In this document: positions 1 to 9,100 of the stretch, piece after piece
Numbering within the stretch: the first letter of the stretch is position 1
Layout: each line of letters starts with the position of its first letter
Source of the DNA: Krasilnikoviella flava
Lineage (GTDB): Bacteria > Actinomycetota > Actinomycetes > Actinomycetales > Cellulomonadaceae
Length of the DNA: 64,000 bases
Assembly: GCF_900167525.1 (NCBI RefSeq)
Contig: NZ_FUZQ01000008.1
Location: forward strand, 1-64,000
Direction: 5' to 3'
The notes under the pieces: generated by a model
What the model was told of the DNA's origin: nothing
The model's input: the letters and a program-made list of their open reading frames with translations, nothing else
Databases searched by the model: none
Made by a program: the position numbers and the translations under genes

Positions 1-609
1 CCCGACCTGCCGTACGACTACAGCGCCCTGGAGCCGCACATCAGCGGCAAGATCATGGAGCTGCACCACGACAAGCACCACGCCGCCTACGTCACCGGCG
101 CCAACACCGCCCTGGACAAGCTCGCCGAGGCCCGCGAGTCCGGCGACCTCGCCGCGGTGAACCTGCACGAGAAGAACCTCGCGTTCAACCTCGGCGGCCA
201 CACCAACCACACCGTCTTCTGGCACAACCTGTCCCCCGAGGGCGGCGGCCAGCCCGAGGGCGAGCTCGCCGAGGCCGTCAAGGACGCCTTCGGCTCCTTC
301 TCGACGTTCCAGGCGCAGTTCACCGCCGTCGCCACCGGCATCCAGGGCTCCGGCTGGGCCGTGCTCGGCTGGGACTCCATCGGCCAGCGCCTCGCCATCT
401 TCCAGCTCTTCGACCAGCAGGCCAACGTGCCCGTCGGCATCACCCCGCTGTTCATGCTGGACATGTGGGAGCACGCCTTCTACCTCGACTACCTCAACGT
501 CAAGGCCGACTACGTCAAGGCCGTGTGGAACATCGCCCACTGGCAGGACGTCGCCGCCCGCCTGCAGCGCGCCCGCACCCAGACCGCCGGGCTCATCATC
601 CCCGCCTGA
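1..609 (+). CDS. sodA: Superoxide dismutase, Mn-type (5' end outside window)
   Basis: Converts superoxide to oxygen and hydrogen peroxide in the cytoplasm. The reading frame is open from base 1 ([19 protein letters not shown]), so only the first few codons are missing; 202 residues are visible, near full length. The N-terminal alpha-hairpin carries MELHHDKHH and NHTVFWHNL, and the C-terminal domain carries LDMWEHAF, together giving the expected His-His-Asp-His metal ligands. GGHTNH before the second ligand and DQQANVP in the second domain are the pattern of Mn-type or cambialistic enzymes rather than strict Fe enzymes. It is followed at once by a strong hairpin and a convergent gene. Family call is secure; metal preference is inferred from the family pattern. 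Confidence 0.95.
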   Translation, partial: PDLPYDYSALEPHISGKIMELHHDKHHAAYVTGANTALDKLAEARESGDLAAVNLHEKNLAFNLGGHTNHTVFWHNLSPEGGGQPEGELAEAVKDAFGSFSTFQAQFTAVATGIQGSGWAVLGWDSIGQRLAIFQLFDQQANVPVGITPLFMLDMWEHAFYLDYLNVKADYVKAVWNIAHWQDVAARLQRARTQTAGLIIPA

Positions 610-627
610 CGCCCGCCCCGCCCCGCC

Positions 628-670
628 GCGGCCGCCCCGCCCGACGCACGCCGTCGGGCGGGGCGGCCGC
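628..670. terminator. Bidirectional hairpin terminator between sodA and convergent gene
   Basis: Perfect 19-bp inverted repeat (left arm 628-646, right arm 652-670) with a 5-base loop, very G+C-rich, placed between two convergent stop codons. There is no T-tract on either side, as is common for hairpin terminators in high-GC actinobacteria. Confidence 0.8.
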
Positions 671-676
671 GTCGTC

Positions 677-1054
677 TCATGACCCGTGCGTGGCGGTGGT
701 CTGCTGGTACAGCGCCAGGCGGGGCTCGCCGTCGACGACGACGTACGTGCTCGCCATGAGCGCGACGAACGGCGCCTCATCGCCGCGCACGGCCCGCGCG
801 CGGTAGACGAGCGCGGCGGCGCCCTCACCGAGGCCGACGCGGCGCACGTCGTGCAGCTCGTAGGAGTCCCACGGCGGGGCGCCGTCGAGCGAGGCGACGA
901 CGGCGTCGCGGTCGAGCACCGAGCCGTCCACGAGCACCATGAGCGCCACGCGCGTCATGAGGTCGCCGTAGTGCGCACCCCCGGTGCTCCGGCACAGCGC
1001 GTCCCACCCCTGGCGCTCCAGGTCTAGCAGCCGGTCGAGCGTGAGGTCCACCAT
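677..1054 (-). CDS. SnoaL/NTF2-like (DUF4440-type) protein
   Basis: Small 125-residue protein resembling the cystatin-like NTF2 fold of DUF4440/SnoaL proteins: an N-terminal helix (LDRLLDLERQGWDAL), a central VLVDGSVLDRDAVVASL stretch and C-terminal beta strands ending APFVALMASTYVVVDGEPRLALYQQT. Members bind small molecules or act as minor enzymes or stress-linked proteins; no catalytic residue can be assigned here. It stands alone, convergent with sodA. There is no clear ribosome binding site, but a TAGCCT box lies 6 bases before the ATG, which suggests a leaderless transcript. Specific function unknown. Confidence 0.7.
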   Translation of the reverse strand: MVDLTLDRLLDLERQGWDALCRSTGGAHYGDLMTRVALMVLVDGSVLDRDAVVASLDGAPPWDSYELHDVRRVGLGEGAAALVYRARAVRGDEAPFVALMASTYVVVDGEPRLALYQQTTATHGS

Positions 1055-1060
1055 CGCGCC

Positions 1061-1066
1061 AGGCTA
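1061..1066 (-). promoter_or_regulatory. -10 box (TAGCCT) of a probable leaderless promoter
   Basis: On the minus strand TAGCCT is followed by 6 bases and then the ATG of the NTF2-like gene, the spacing expected when transcription starts at or beside the start codon. No Shine-Dalgarno sequence is present. The -35 region is not recognisable. Confidence 0.4.
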
Positions 1067-1142
1067 GGGACAGGGCCGGGCGGCCCGCACGCCGGGGACA
1101 CCGGGGGTCACGCCGTCGTCGCCGTGGCCATGAACGCGCCGC

Positions 1143-1787
1143 TCATCCCTTCGGGATCCATCGAGCGCCGAGCTCCGCCGGCTCCGGCGGTGTCCCGTCG
1201 AGAGGGCCGTCCTCGGCCGCGCGGGCCCGCAGCCCGCCGAGCTGCACGTCCAGGCAGCGCCGGCGCAGGCCGGCCGTCCGCTCGGGGTCGCCGAGCCGGA
1301 TCGCAGCCAGCTGCTCGTAGATCAGCGGCAGGTCGGTCTCGGCGAGGTCCGCCCGCACGCTGCCGGCCTCCTGGGCGCGGTGCAGGATCCGGGCGGCGAG
1401 CCCCCCGGCTTCCCGCGCGAGCGCGTCATGCTCGGGGGACGGGGGAAACAGACCGGCGAGCCGCACCGTCAGGGAGTGCACGTCGGCGTCGACGATGCCG
1501 CGCAGGAACGCCTCGAAGGAGTCCCACGGGTCGTCCGTCTCCAGCGCCCGGCGCGCGACCGCCACGAAGCGCTCGAGGCCGTCGAGGCAGAGGGTGGCGA
1601 GCAGCGCCTCCTTGCTCGGATACCGGCGGTACAGGGCGCTGATGCCGACGCCGGCCGCCTGGGCGACCGTCGCCACCGGCGCGTCGGGCCGGGCGACGAA
1701 CACGTCGCGGGCGGCGGCGAGGATCACGCCGTCGTTGCGGGCCGCCTGTGCGCGGCGGCCGCTCAGCGGAGGAACGGGGTCGGGCAT
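1143..1787 (-). CDS. TetR family transcriptional regulator
   Basis: 214-residue repressor. The N-terminal TetR helix-turn-helix spans roughly residues 15-62 (ARDVFVARPDAPVATVAQAA then GVGISALYRRYPSKEALLAT, with the typical YRRYPSKEAL recognition-helix end). The C-terminal two-thirds is the variable ligand-binding domain (FEAFLRGIVDADVHSLTVRL and following). I chose the ATG at 1787 because the GAGGAGG ribosome site lies 5 bases upstream; a GTG at 1790 is only 2 bases from it. It is divergent from the epoxide hydrolase, and two palindromes of the TetR-operator kind lie between them, so it most likely represses the hydrolase. The inducer cannot be read from sequence. Confidence 0.9.
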   Translation of the reverse strand: MPDPVPPLSGRRAQAARNDGVILAAARDVFVARPDAPVATVAQAAGVGISALYRRYPSKEALLATLCLDGLERFVAVARRALETDDPWDSFEAFLRGIVDADVHSLTVRLAGLFPPSPEHDALAREAGGLAARILHRAQEAGSVRADLAETDLPLIYEQLAAIRLGDPERTAGLRRRCLDVQLGGLRARAAEDGPLDGTPPEPAELGARWIPKG

Positions 1788-1880
1788 CACGGCCTCCTCG
1801 TGTTACGTCCTTCGTCGCTCGGTCCCGTCGCTCGCCGCACGCAGCGGACGCGCCCCGGACCACGGGCACGACGATACCTC

Positions 1881-1909
1881 TTGTACGGAACGGATCATTC
1901 CGCTACGCT
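1881..1909 (+). promoter_or_regulatory. Promoter of the epoxide hydrolase gene
   Basis: TTGTAC (1881-1886), a 17-base spacer and TACGCT (1904-1909) form a plausible sigma70-type promoter about 50 bases before the start codon. One operator palindrome lies in the spacer and the second begins where transcription should start, a layout suited to repression by steric block. Confidence 0.6.
1886..1902. promoter_or_regulatory. TetR operator copy 1
   Basis: Inverted repeat CGGAA-N7-TTCCG in the promoter spacer. It shares the GGAACG half-site with copy 2; the centres are 33 bp apart, about three helical turns, so dimers would bind the same face of the DNA. Confidence 0.6.
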
Positions 1910-1916
1910 CATTTTC

Positions 1917-1937
1917 AACGGAACGGTTCGTTCCGTT
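1917..1937. promoter_or_regulatory. TetR operator copy 2
   Basis: Perfect 9-bp inverted repeat AACGGAACG-GTT-CGTTCCGTT, just downstream of the predicted -10 box and 10 bases before the ribosome binding site of the epoxide hydrolase. Size and form are typical of TetR operators. Confidence 0.7.
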
Positions 1938-1959
1938 CCCCGATGTCGAGGAGAATGCG

Positions 1960-3069
1960 ATGCTCGAGCAGCTCACCCCCGCCCGGATCGACGTCCCGCA
2001 GGCCGACCTGGACGACCTCCGCGAGCGCCTCGCGCGCACCCGCTTCACCGACGAGATCGACACCGAGGGCGCGTACGGCACCCCGGTCGGCTCCGTCCGC
2101 GAGCTCGTCCGGTACTGGCTGGAGGACTTCGACTGGCGCGCGCTCGAGTCCCGTCTCAACGCGATCCCCCAGATCGAGACCACTATCGACGGCCAGCGGG
2201 TCCACGCCTTCCACGCTCGCTCGGGCCGACCGGACGCCGTCGGGCTCGTCCTCACGCACGGGTGGCCGGGCACAGCGCTGGAGTACCTCGACCTCCTGGA
2301 GCCCCTCAACGCGGCCGGGTACGACGTCGTGATCCCGTCGATCCCCGGCATCGGCTTCTCGGGTCGCACCACCGAGCCCGGCTGGGACGACGCGCGCGTC
2401 GCACGGGCGTGGGTCGAGCTCATGCGACGGCTGGGCTACGAGCGCTACGGCACCGTCGGCAACGACGCCGGGGCGATGATCTCCCCCGAGGTCGGCAGGC
2501 TCGACCCGGAGCACGTCGTGGGCGTGCACGTGGCGCAGGTCTTCTCCTTCCCCTCCGGCGCCCCCGGCGAGATGCACGACCTCACCGACGAGGAGCAGGC
2601 GGCGCTGGCGCACCTGGGCTGGTTCTGGGAGAACCTGGGCGCGTTCAACACCCTGCAGTCGCAGCAGCCGCAGACGCTCGCCCACGCGCTCGCGGACTCC
2701 CCGTCCGGGCTGCTGGGGTGGCATGCCCAGCTGATGGGCGACCTGGCCACGACCGACCCCGAGTTCGTGGTGGCGAACGCCGCGGTGTACTGGCTCACCG
2801 GGACGCAGGGCTCCGCCTTGCGGAGGTACCGCGAGAACACGCTCGCCCAGAAGCGCGCGCAGGAGTCCGGCGCCCGGCCGGCGCCGACGACGGTCCCGCT
2901 GGCCCTGGCGCAGGCGAAGGGCGACTTCGCGTCGATCCGCCGGTTCGCCGAGCGCGACCACGCCGACATCCGCGCCTGGACGATCTACGAGCGCGGGGGC
3001 CACTTCGCCGCCCACCTCGAGCCGGCGCAGACCGCGGCCGACGTCACCGCGTTCTTCGACGGCCTCTGA
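1960..3069 (+). CDS. Epoxide hydrolase (EHN-domain alpha/beta hydrolase)
   Basis: 369-residue protein predicted to open epoxides to vicinal diols. Residues about 1-110 match the epoxide hydrolase N-terminal domain (opening with TPARIDVPQADLDDLRERLA), followed by an alpha/beta-hydrolase core. HGWPG at residue 100 is the oxyanion-hole motif, D169 in GNDAGAMIS is the expected nucleophile in the family's G-x-D-x-G position, and H348 in GGHFAAH is the catalytic histidine. Start at 1960 is set by GAGGAG 6 bases upstream; earlier in-frame starts lie within the promoter and TetR operators. The divergent TetR gene probably controls it. Relatives handle natural, juvenile-hormone-like or xenobiotic epoxides; the substrate is unknown. 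Confidence 0.9.
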   Translation: MLEQLTPARIDVPQADLDDLRERLARTRFTDEIDTEGAYGTPVGSVRELVRYWLEDFDWRALESRLNAIPQIETTIDGQRVHAFHARSGRPDAVGLVLTHGWPGTALEYLDLLEPLNAAGYDVVIPSIPGIGFSGRTTEPGWDDARVARAWVELMRRLGYERYGTVGNDAGAMISPEVGRLDPEHVVGVHVAQVFSFPSGAPGEMHDLTDEEQAALAHLGWFWENLGAFNTLQSQQPQTLAHALADSPSGLLGWHAQLMGDLATTDPEFVVANAAVYWLTGTQGSALRRYRENTLAQKRAQESGARPAPTTVPLALAQAKGDFASIRRFAERDHADIRAWTIYERGGHFAAHLEPAQTAADVTAFFDGL

Positions 3070-3125
3070 CGACGGCGCGCAGGGATTCATCGGAGGAATC
3101 GGTGCGCCGGGGATGCGAACTGGGC

Positions 3126-3131
3126 AATAAT
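3126..3131 (+). promoter_or_regulatory. -10 box (AATAAT) of a probable leaderless promoter
   Basis: AATAAT lies 7 bases before the ATG of the GntR regulator, in a short A+T-rich patch of an otherwise very GC-rich region. No Shine-Dalgarno sequence precedes the ATG, so the mRNA probably begins at the start codon. An inverted repeat GATTC-N7-GAATC (3084-3100) lies just upstream and could be an autoregulatory site. Confidence 0.4.
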
Positions 3132-3138
3132 CCACGGC

Positions 3139-3849
3139 ATGTCCCGCACCGATGAGGTCGTCGACGGCGTCCGCCGCATGATCACCGGCGGGGAGCTCGG
3201 CCCCGGCGACCGGCTCCCCGTGGAGAAGGACCTCGCCGAGCGGCTCGGGGTGTCCCGCGGGTCGCTGCGCGAGGGGGTGCGCGCCCTCACCGTGCTCGGC
3301 GTGCTCGACACCCGGCAGGGCGACGGCACGTACGTGACCAGCCTCGACCCCGCGCGGCTGATGTCCTCGCTGCAGTTCGTCGTGGACCTGCACGGCGACA
3401 CCAGCGCCCGCCCGTTCCACGCCGTGCGCCGGGTGCTGGAGACCGAGGCCGCCGGGCTCGCCGCCCACCGCATCACGCCCGAGGCGCTCGAGCAGGCCCG
3501 GACCGTCCTCGACCAGGCGGCACGCACCCTCGCGCAGCAGCCGGTGGACCACCCCGCCTTCATCGAGGCGGACACCGAGTTCCACCGCATCGTCGCCGAC
3601 CAGGGCGGCAACCCCGTGATCACCGCGCTCGTCGAGGCCATCGCCGGCCGCACCGCGCGCGAGCGCCTCTGGCGCGGGCTGCACGAGGAGGGCGCCGAGG
3701 CGCGCACCCAGAGGGACCACGAGGCCGTCTGGCGGGCGCTGGCCGCCGGCGACGCCGAGGCGGCGCGCGTGCGTATGGCCGCGCACCTCCTCGACGTCGA
3801 GGAGACGCTGCCTCTCGTCCCGGCCGACGCACCCGACGCCGCGGAATGA
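3139..3849 (+). CDS. GntR family regulator, FadR/FCD subgroup
   Basis: 236 residues. N-terminal winged helix at about residues 5-72, with the GntR signature LPVEKDLAERLGVSRGSLRE and the wing GDGTYV. The C-terminal all-helical FCD effector domain runs from about residue 95 and has the metal/ligand histidine pattern D-T-E-F-H (ADTEFHRIVA) and H-E-A-V (RDHEAVWRALAAGD). FCD regulators commonly sense sugar acids or carboxylates and control nearby catabolic genes. It stands between the epoxide hydrolase and the 3' end of the mannoside operon, so its targets are not obvious. Start chosen at the only ATG near the A+T-rich -10 box. Confidence 0.9.
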   Translation: MSRTDEVVDGVRRMITGGELGPGDRLPVEKDLAERLGVSRGSLREGVRALTVLGVLDTRQGDGTYVTSLDPARLMSSLQFVVDLHGDTSARPFHAVRRVLETEAAGLAAHRITPEALEQARTVLDQAARTLAQQPVDHPAFIEADTEFHRIVADQGGNPVITALVEAIAGRTARERLWRGLHEEGAEARTQRDHEAVWRALAAGDAEAARVRMAAHLLDVEETLPLVPADAPDAAE

Positions 3850-3931
3850 CCGCGCCGCACTGAGCCCCGATCCACGGGCGCGATGCCAGACCGCGCCGAT
3901 GACGCACCACCGGCCGTCGGTGCATCGAGGC
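3850..3931. other. Convergent intergenic region with imperfect hairpins
   Basis: Lies between the GntR regulator and the convergent end of the GH125 gene. It holds CTGAGCC near 3860 pairing with GGCTCAG near 3930, and an inner imperfect hairpin with GCACC/GGTGC arms (3903-3922). It may serve as a bidirectional terminator; the stems are weaker than others in this window. Confidence 0.4.
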
Positions 3932-5236
3932 TCAGGGCGAGGCGTCGTCGACCACGGCGAGCGCGAGCTCACAGAACATCGAGTCGGCCCAGGAGAACCA
4001 GGGTCGTGAGTACCGCGTCGGGTCGGAGGGATCGAAGCTCTCGTGGACCTGCCCAGTGCCGCCGTCCGCCCGCGCGATCAGCTCGAGCACGCGTCTGCGG
4101 TCGTCTGGCGTGCCGGTCAGCCCTTCGACGGCGAGGGCGATCGGCCAGACGAAGCCTGGTGCCGTGTGCGGGCTGCCGATGCCGCTCACGAGAGTCCCGG
4201 TGAAGAAGTACGGGTTGGCAGGGCTGAGCACGAACCGGCGCGTCGCCTGCCAGACCTCCGCGTCGATCACGTCCGGTGCGACGAGCGGGAGCGACAGGAG
4301 CGACGGGGTGTTGGCGTCGTCCATGCACAGGACACCGCCGAGACCGTCGACCTCGTAGGCATAGATCTGTGCTTCGTCGCCCGGAGCGGTCACGACCCCG
4401 TGGGTAGCGACGCCGTCGACCAGCTCGCGGGAGAGCGTGCGCGCGTCGTGCGCCAGCACGACGTCGCCGTAGACCTCGCCCGCGATCTCGGCCAGGTCGA
4501 GGAGCGCCTGCGCGGCGAACAGGTTGGCCGGCACGTTGTAGCCATACGTGCATGCGTCGTCGGACGGGCGGAACGCGCTCCATGTCATCCCGGTGGCTCC
4601 CACGGGCGTGCCTCGGCCGCCACGGGCGAGCGTCTCGGTGGGAATCGTGGTGTCGCGGGCGAAGCGGTAGGTCGAGCTGTCGTGCCGTTGCTCGGTGCGC
4701 AGCTGGTCGACGACCACCCGGAGGACCCGGTGCGCGCGCTCGTCGAAGAGGCTCGCCGCCTGGCCCGGGTCGGTACGCCAGAGTCGGTGCGCGAGCGTCA
4801 CCGGGTACGCCAGGCTGTCGACCTCGTACTTCTGTTCCCACACGTGAGGGTCGGCGCAGATGTCGTCGAGGTCGTATCTCGCCCCGGTGGGGCCGTCGTT
4901 GAACGCGTTGGCGTACGAGTCGTGGTCCAGGCACGCGAACTGGCGCCGCACGACACCGGCCACGAGCGTGGCCAACGGTGGACAGTCGGCCAGGAATCGC
5001 AGGTAGGGCGTGAGCTGGACGGTCGAGTCCCGCAGCCACATCGCGGGGATGTCGCCGGTGATGACGAACGTGCTGCCGTCCGCTCCCACGGTCATGGTGT
5101 CGGTGAGGGTGCGCCGCAGCGCGTCGTCGACCATCGTGCCGATGCGCTCGCCGGCGACCCTTCGCACGCGGTCGGCCGCCGTTCGCAGCGTCGCGTCGAT
5201 CGCCGGGTCGAGTCGAGGAGTCATCTGCTGAGCCAT
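3932..5236 (-). CDS. GH125 exo-alpha-1,6-mannosidase (metal-independent)
   Basis: 434 residues, the usual size of family GH125 (formerly DUF1237). It removes terminal alpha-1,6-linked mannose by an inverting mechanism. Recognisable blocks are DIPAMWLRDSTVQLTPYL near residue 62, FNDGPTGARYDLDDI, and TGQVHESFDPSDPTRYSRP then WFSWADSMFCELAL at the C-terminus; the HESF glutamate corresponds to the general base. There is no signal peptide, so it acts on imported oligosaccharides. It is the last gene of the mannoside operon, 15 bases after the ROK kinase, with AGGAAG upstream of the ATG. With GH38 and GH2 it would finish high-mannose or yeast-mannan side-chain breakdown. Confidence 0.92.
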   Translation of the reverse strand: MAQQMTPRLDPAIDATLRTAADRVRRVAGERIGTMVDDALRRTLTDTMTVGADGSTFVITGDIPAMWLRDSTVQLTPYLRFLADCPPLATLVAGVVRRQFACLDHDSYANAFNDGPTGARYDLDDICADPHVWEQKYEVDSLAYPVTLAHRLWRTDPGQAASLFDERAHRVLRVVVDQLRTEQRHDSSTYRFARDTTIPTETLARGGRGTPVGATGMTWSAFRPSDDACTYGYNVPANLFAAQALLDLAEIAGEVYGDVVLAHDARTLSRELVDGVATHGVVTAPGDEAQIYAYEVDGLGGVLCMDDANTPSLLSLPLVAPDVIDAEVWQATRRFVLSPANPYFFTGTLVSGIGSPHTAPGFVWPIALAVEGLTGTPDDRRRVLELIARADGGTGQVHESFDPSDPTRYSRPWFSWADSMFCELALAVVDDASP

Positions 5237-5251
5237 GGTGCGTCTTCCTGG

Positions 5252-6175
5252 TCAGAGTGCGGCGAGGACGCCCGTCGGCGGGCCGGCCACGAGATCACGG
5301 GCCGCCAGCCCGGCTCCGAGCAGACCGGCATGGTCGCCCTGGGCGGCCATCGTGATCTCAGCCCCTCGGACCCACCGCCTCGTAGAGGCCTGAGACCGGT
5401 AGACGTCGGCGACGAGGCCGCCTCGGGCGAACACGCCGCCCCCGAGCACGATGCGGTGCGGTGCGAGGACCGCGCACATGCCGTTGAGCCCGTCGGCGAA
5501 GGCCTCGGCGGCCTCCATCAAGGCACCGACGGCTCCCGGGTCTCCGGAGTCGGCGGCGGCGACGAGGCGGTCGACCGTGCGGTCCGGACCCGGCAGCACC
5601 CGCTCGGCTGCGCGGCGCAGCGACTCCCCGGACGCGAGGCCCTCCCAGCAGCCGGCGGCGCCACAACCACAGGGCAGGCCGCCGCGGTCGACCACCACGT
5701 GGCCGATCTCGCCGGCGAAGCCGCGCCCTCGGACGAGCTTGCCGTCCAGGACGACCGCGCCACCGATCCCGGTGCCGACCGTGACGACGAGGACGAGGCC
5801 TTGCGCCGAGCCCCCTCGGACCTCGGCAAGAGCCGCGGCCTGTGCGTCGTTGACGACCTCGGAGGGCAGCCCCGTGGACTCGACGAGAGCCGTACGCAGG
5901 TCGATGTCCCCGAGCCCCAGGTTCGCGCTGAGCAGGAGGCGACCGTCGTCGACGACACCGGCGACGGCGACGCCGACGGCGACGGCGTCCTGCCCGAGGT
6001 CTCGCGCCAGCTCGAGCACCGCGGCGTGCCGAGCCTCGGGGCCGTGGGGCAACGGTCGGCGCACGACGTCCCGCAGGGAACCGTCGGGCCCGACCAACCC
6101 TCCGCGGAGCATCGTTCCCCCCACGTCGATACCCACCGTGGTACCTGGAACGCCCTGTCGCGACCTCGTCATCAT
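5252..6175 (-). CDS. ROK family sugar kinase
   Basis: 307 residues, no DNA-binding domain, so an enzyme-type ROK protein. N-terminal phosphate loop GIDVGGTMLRGGL, the ROK signature with GTGIGGAVVLDGKLVRGRGF AGEIGH split across residues about 130-160, and an intact zinc motif CGCGAAGCWEG. ROK kinases phosphorylate glucose, mannose, fructose or N-acetylated hexoses with ATP or polyphosphate. In this operon a mannokinase/glucokinase role for mannose freed by GH2, GH38 and GH125 is the natural inference. The ATG overlaps the GH38 stop codon (ATGA), so translation is coupled; AAGGGA is 3 bases before it, with a second ATG directly following. Confidence 0.9.
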   Translation of the reverse strand: MMTRSRQGVPGTTVGIDVGGTMLRGGLVGPDGSLRDVVRRPLPHGPEARHAAVLELARDLGQDAVAVGVAVAGVVDDGRLLLSANLGLGDIDLRTALVESTGLPSEVVNDAQAAALAEVRGGSAQGLVLVVTVGTGIGGAVVLDGKLVRGRGFAGEIGHVVVDRGGLPCGCGAAGCWEGLASGESLRRAAERVLPGPDRTVDRLVAAADSGDPGAVGALMEAAEAFADGLNGMCAVLAPHRIVLGGGVFARGGLVADVYRSQASTRRWVRGAEITMAAQGDHAGLLGAGLAARDLVAGPPTGVLAAL

Positions 6176-9100
6176 GATTCCCTTCGTGGGGTTGTGCGCG
6201 GGACCTCGACGTGCTGCGCCGGCTCGACTCGTGTACCAGGGACGTGCCGGAGGGTGACGATCCCGAAGGGCCGCACGACCAGCGCGGCACCGCATGCGTC
6301 GTCCTCCGTCCATCCCTCGAAGCTGCGGGCGCCGTCGGTCTCGTCCCCGAGCGGCTCCTCGAGCAGGTCGACGCGCGCGACCGTCCCGGGCCCGTCGAAC
6401 GCGACCCCGACGCTCGCCTGCGCGCCGTGCGGCTCGTACAGCCGGACGACCAGATCCCCGCTCCCGTCGTGCGCGAGCTTGACCGACTCCACGAGCAGGC
6501 CCGGCCCGTCGACCCGCACCAAGGGCTCGACGGCTGCGCGGCCGGACGACACCTGGCGCGGCGGGAGCGACAGGGCGTAGCCGTCCCGCACGGCGTCGAC
6601 GACGGCGGCCCCCGGGCGTACGCGGTGGACGAACGTGTGCCGGCCGAGGTCGGCCCCCGGGTCGGGGTACCGCGGCCCCCGCAGCAGGTGCAGGTTGACG
6701 GTCGTGGTGGTCCCCCCGTCGGGGCGGACCTCGCTCGCCGCGTCGTATCCCTGGGTCGTGCGGTTGGCGATGCCGACGCCGAAGCCGGCGTCCCCCACGT
6801 GGACCCAGCGGTGGGCGACGTCGACGAACCGCGCCGACTGCCAGCTCGTGTTGCGGTGCGTGGGGCGGCGGACGTGGCCGAACTGCGTCTCGGCCGCCAC
6901 CTCGTGCGCGCGCACGTCGAGCGGCCACGACAGCACGAGGAGCTCCTCGCGCTCGTTCCAGTCCACGGCCGTCGTGACCTCGAGCGCGCCGTCCACCAGC
7001 TCGAGCCGCTGCGCCAGGGTGCTGCCACCGGGCCCGAGCACGCGCTCGACGACGATCGTGCCGTCCTCGACCCCGACGCGGGCCTCGGGGACGTCCCGGG
7101 ACACGCGGTGCGCGTGCGCGTCGATGTCCCACGCGTCCCAGCGGTTGGGCAGATCGCGGAACAGGCGCGCGACGTTGGCCGGCCCCGCCCCGGCGACCGC
7201 GTCGCGCCCGGTCGCGCGGTCGACGAGGGAGACCACGTGGCCGGAGCCGTCGACGACGACGCGCAGCGCGTCGTCCTGGAGGATCCACGTCGCGCCGTCC
7301 GCCTGCGCAGGCGGAGACCCCGCCACGCGACGCGGGCCCACGGACAGCGGCTGGATGCCGTCGAGGACGACGGGGCTCGGGTTCGCCCACAGCTCGTCCC
7401 GGCCCGCTGCCGGAGCGCCCTGCGCCCCTGCGCCGGCGAGAACGTCCAGCGCGTCCGCGACCAGCTCGGCGCACCGCCGCTGGACCCACTCGTGGTCGCG
7501 CGCGGAGTCCTGGTACACCCAGGCGATGGACGAGCCCGGCAGGACGTCGTGGAACTGGTGCACCAGCACGGTGCGCCACAGGCCGCGCAGCTCGTCGAGC
7601 GGGTAGGCGGCCCCGGTGCGCCGCGTCGCCGTCGCGCACCACAGCTCGGCCTCGCGCAGCGCCGACTCGCTCCGCCGGTTGTCCGCCTTGAGCCGCTGCT
7701 GCGACGTCGACACGCCGCGGTGCAGCTCGAGCGGCATCTCGCCGACCCACACGGGCGAGGCCTCGCCCCGCTCCTGCGCGGCGGCGGCGAGCGCCTCCGA
7801 CCGGGCGAAGAAGTCGTCGGGCGTGCCCCAGGCGACGCGGGCCGAACCGGCGAGGTCGCGCACGCGCCGCGCCGTCTCGGCGTGCTCGCGCGTCGGGCCG
7901 CCCCCGCCGTCGCCCCACCCGCTCGGTGCGAGCGAGAGCTCGGCGGACACCGTGTCGGAGTCCGCGACGTTCGCCTCCGCGTGCGCGAGCTGGCGCGGGG
8001 TGAGGTCGCTGTTGTAGTTGTCGACCGGCGGGAAGTGCGCGAGCACGCGCGAGCCGTCGATCCCCTCCCAGGTGAACGTGTGGTGCGGCATCCGGTTGGT
8101 GTCGTTCCACGACATCTTCTGCGACAGGAAGCGGCGCATGCCCGCGGCACGGAAGATCTGCGGCAGGGCGGCGGAGTAGCCGAACGAGTCGGGCAGCCAC
8201 ACCTCGCGGCAGCGCACCCCGAGCTCGTCGGAGAACCAGGTGGTCCCCTCCAGGAGCTGGCGGACCATGGACTCCCCCGACAGCAGCATGGTGTCGGACT
8301 CGACCCACATCCCGCCGACCGGGACGAACCGGCCCGCGTCGACGGCCGACCGGATCCGCTCGAACAGCTCCGGCTCGCTCTCCTGCACCCACGCGAGGTG
8401 CTGCGCGGAGGAGGTCACGAACGTCGTCTCGGGGTACTCCTCCAGCAGGGCGAGGGCGTTGGAGTACGTCCGCACGACCTTGCGGCGCGTCTCCCGGAAG
8501 GGCCACAGCCACGCGGAGTCGATGTGCGCGTGGCCGACGGCCACGACCTCGTGCCCGCCGTCCCCGTTGCCCTCCGCCAGCACCCCGGCGAGCTCCGCGC
8601 GCGCCGCGGGGGCCGACGCGCGGAGCGCCTCGGGCGTGGCGACCTGCACGACGTCGAGCATGCGCGCCAGCGCCCGCAGGACCCGGCCGCGACGCAGCCC
8701 GGGACCGGGCAGCACCTCGAGCTGCTCGCGCAGGACGCGCACGTCGCGCCACAGCCCCCACGTGGCGTCGTCCCGCAGCCGCAGGCCGATCTCGCCCCAC
8801 GCGTACTGGGGGACGGCGGGCAGGGTCGCGGGGTCGCCGAGCGGCGTCGGCGCGAAGGTGAAGTCCGGGTCCATGACCGGGTTGGCCGCGGCCTCCACCC
8901 ACACGTCCACGGGCAGGGCGGCTGCCCCGGCGGACCACGCCTCCACTCCGGTGCGGTCGGCGCGCAGGAGGAGCGGGAGGGGCACGCGCCTGTTGTACGG
9001 CGAGATGCCCTTGAGCACCCGGCCGTCGTGGGCGCGCGCCGTGCCCTCGGCCTGGAAGCCGGGGGTGTCGCGCGTGAACCCGAGGTCGACCTCCAGGTCG

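Noticed and set aside
3084-3100. GATTC/GAATC inverted repeat as terminator of the epoxide hydrolase gene
   Set aside because: Only 5-bp arms with a 7-base spacer; too weak to call a terminator, mentioned only as a possible regulator site.
1915-3972. 685-codon minus-strand frame across epoxide hydrolase and GntR regulator
   Set aside because: Antisense to two clear genes and their promoter; low-complexity composition.
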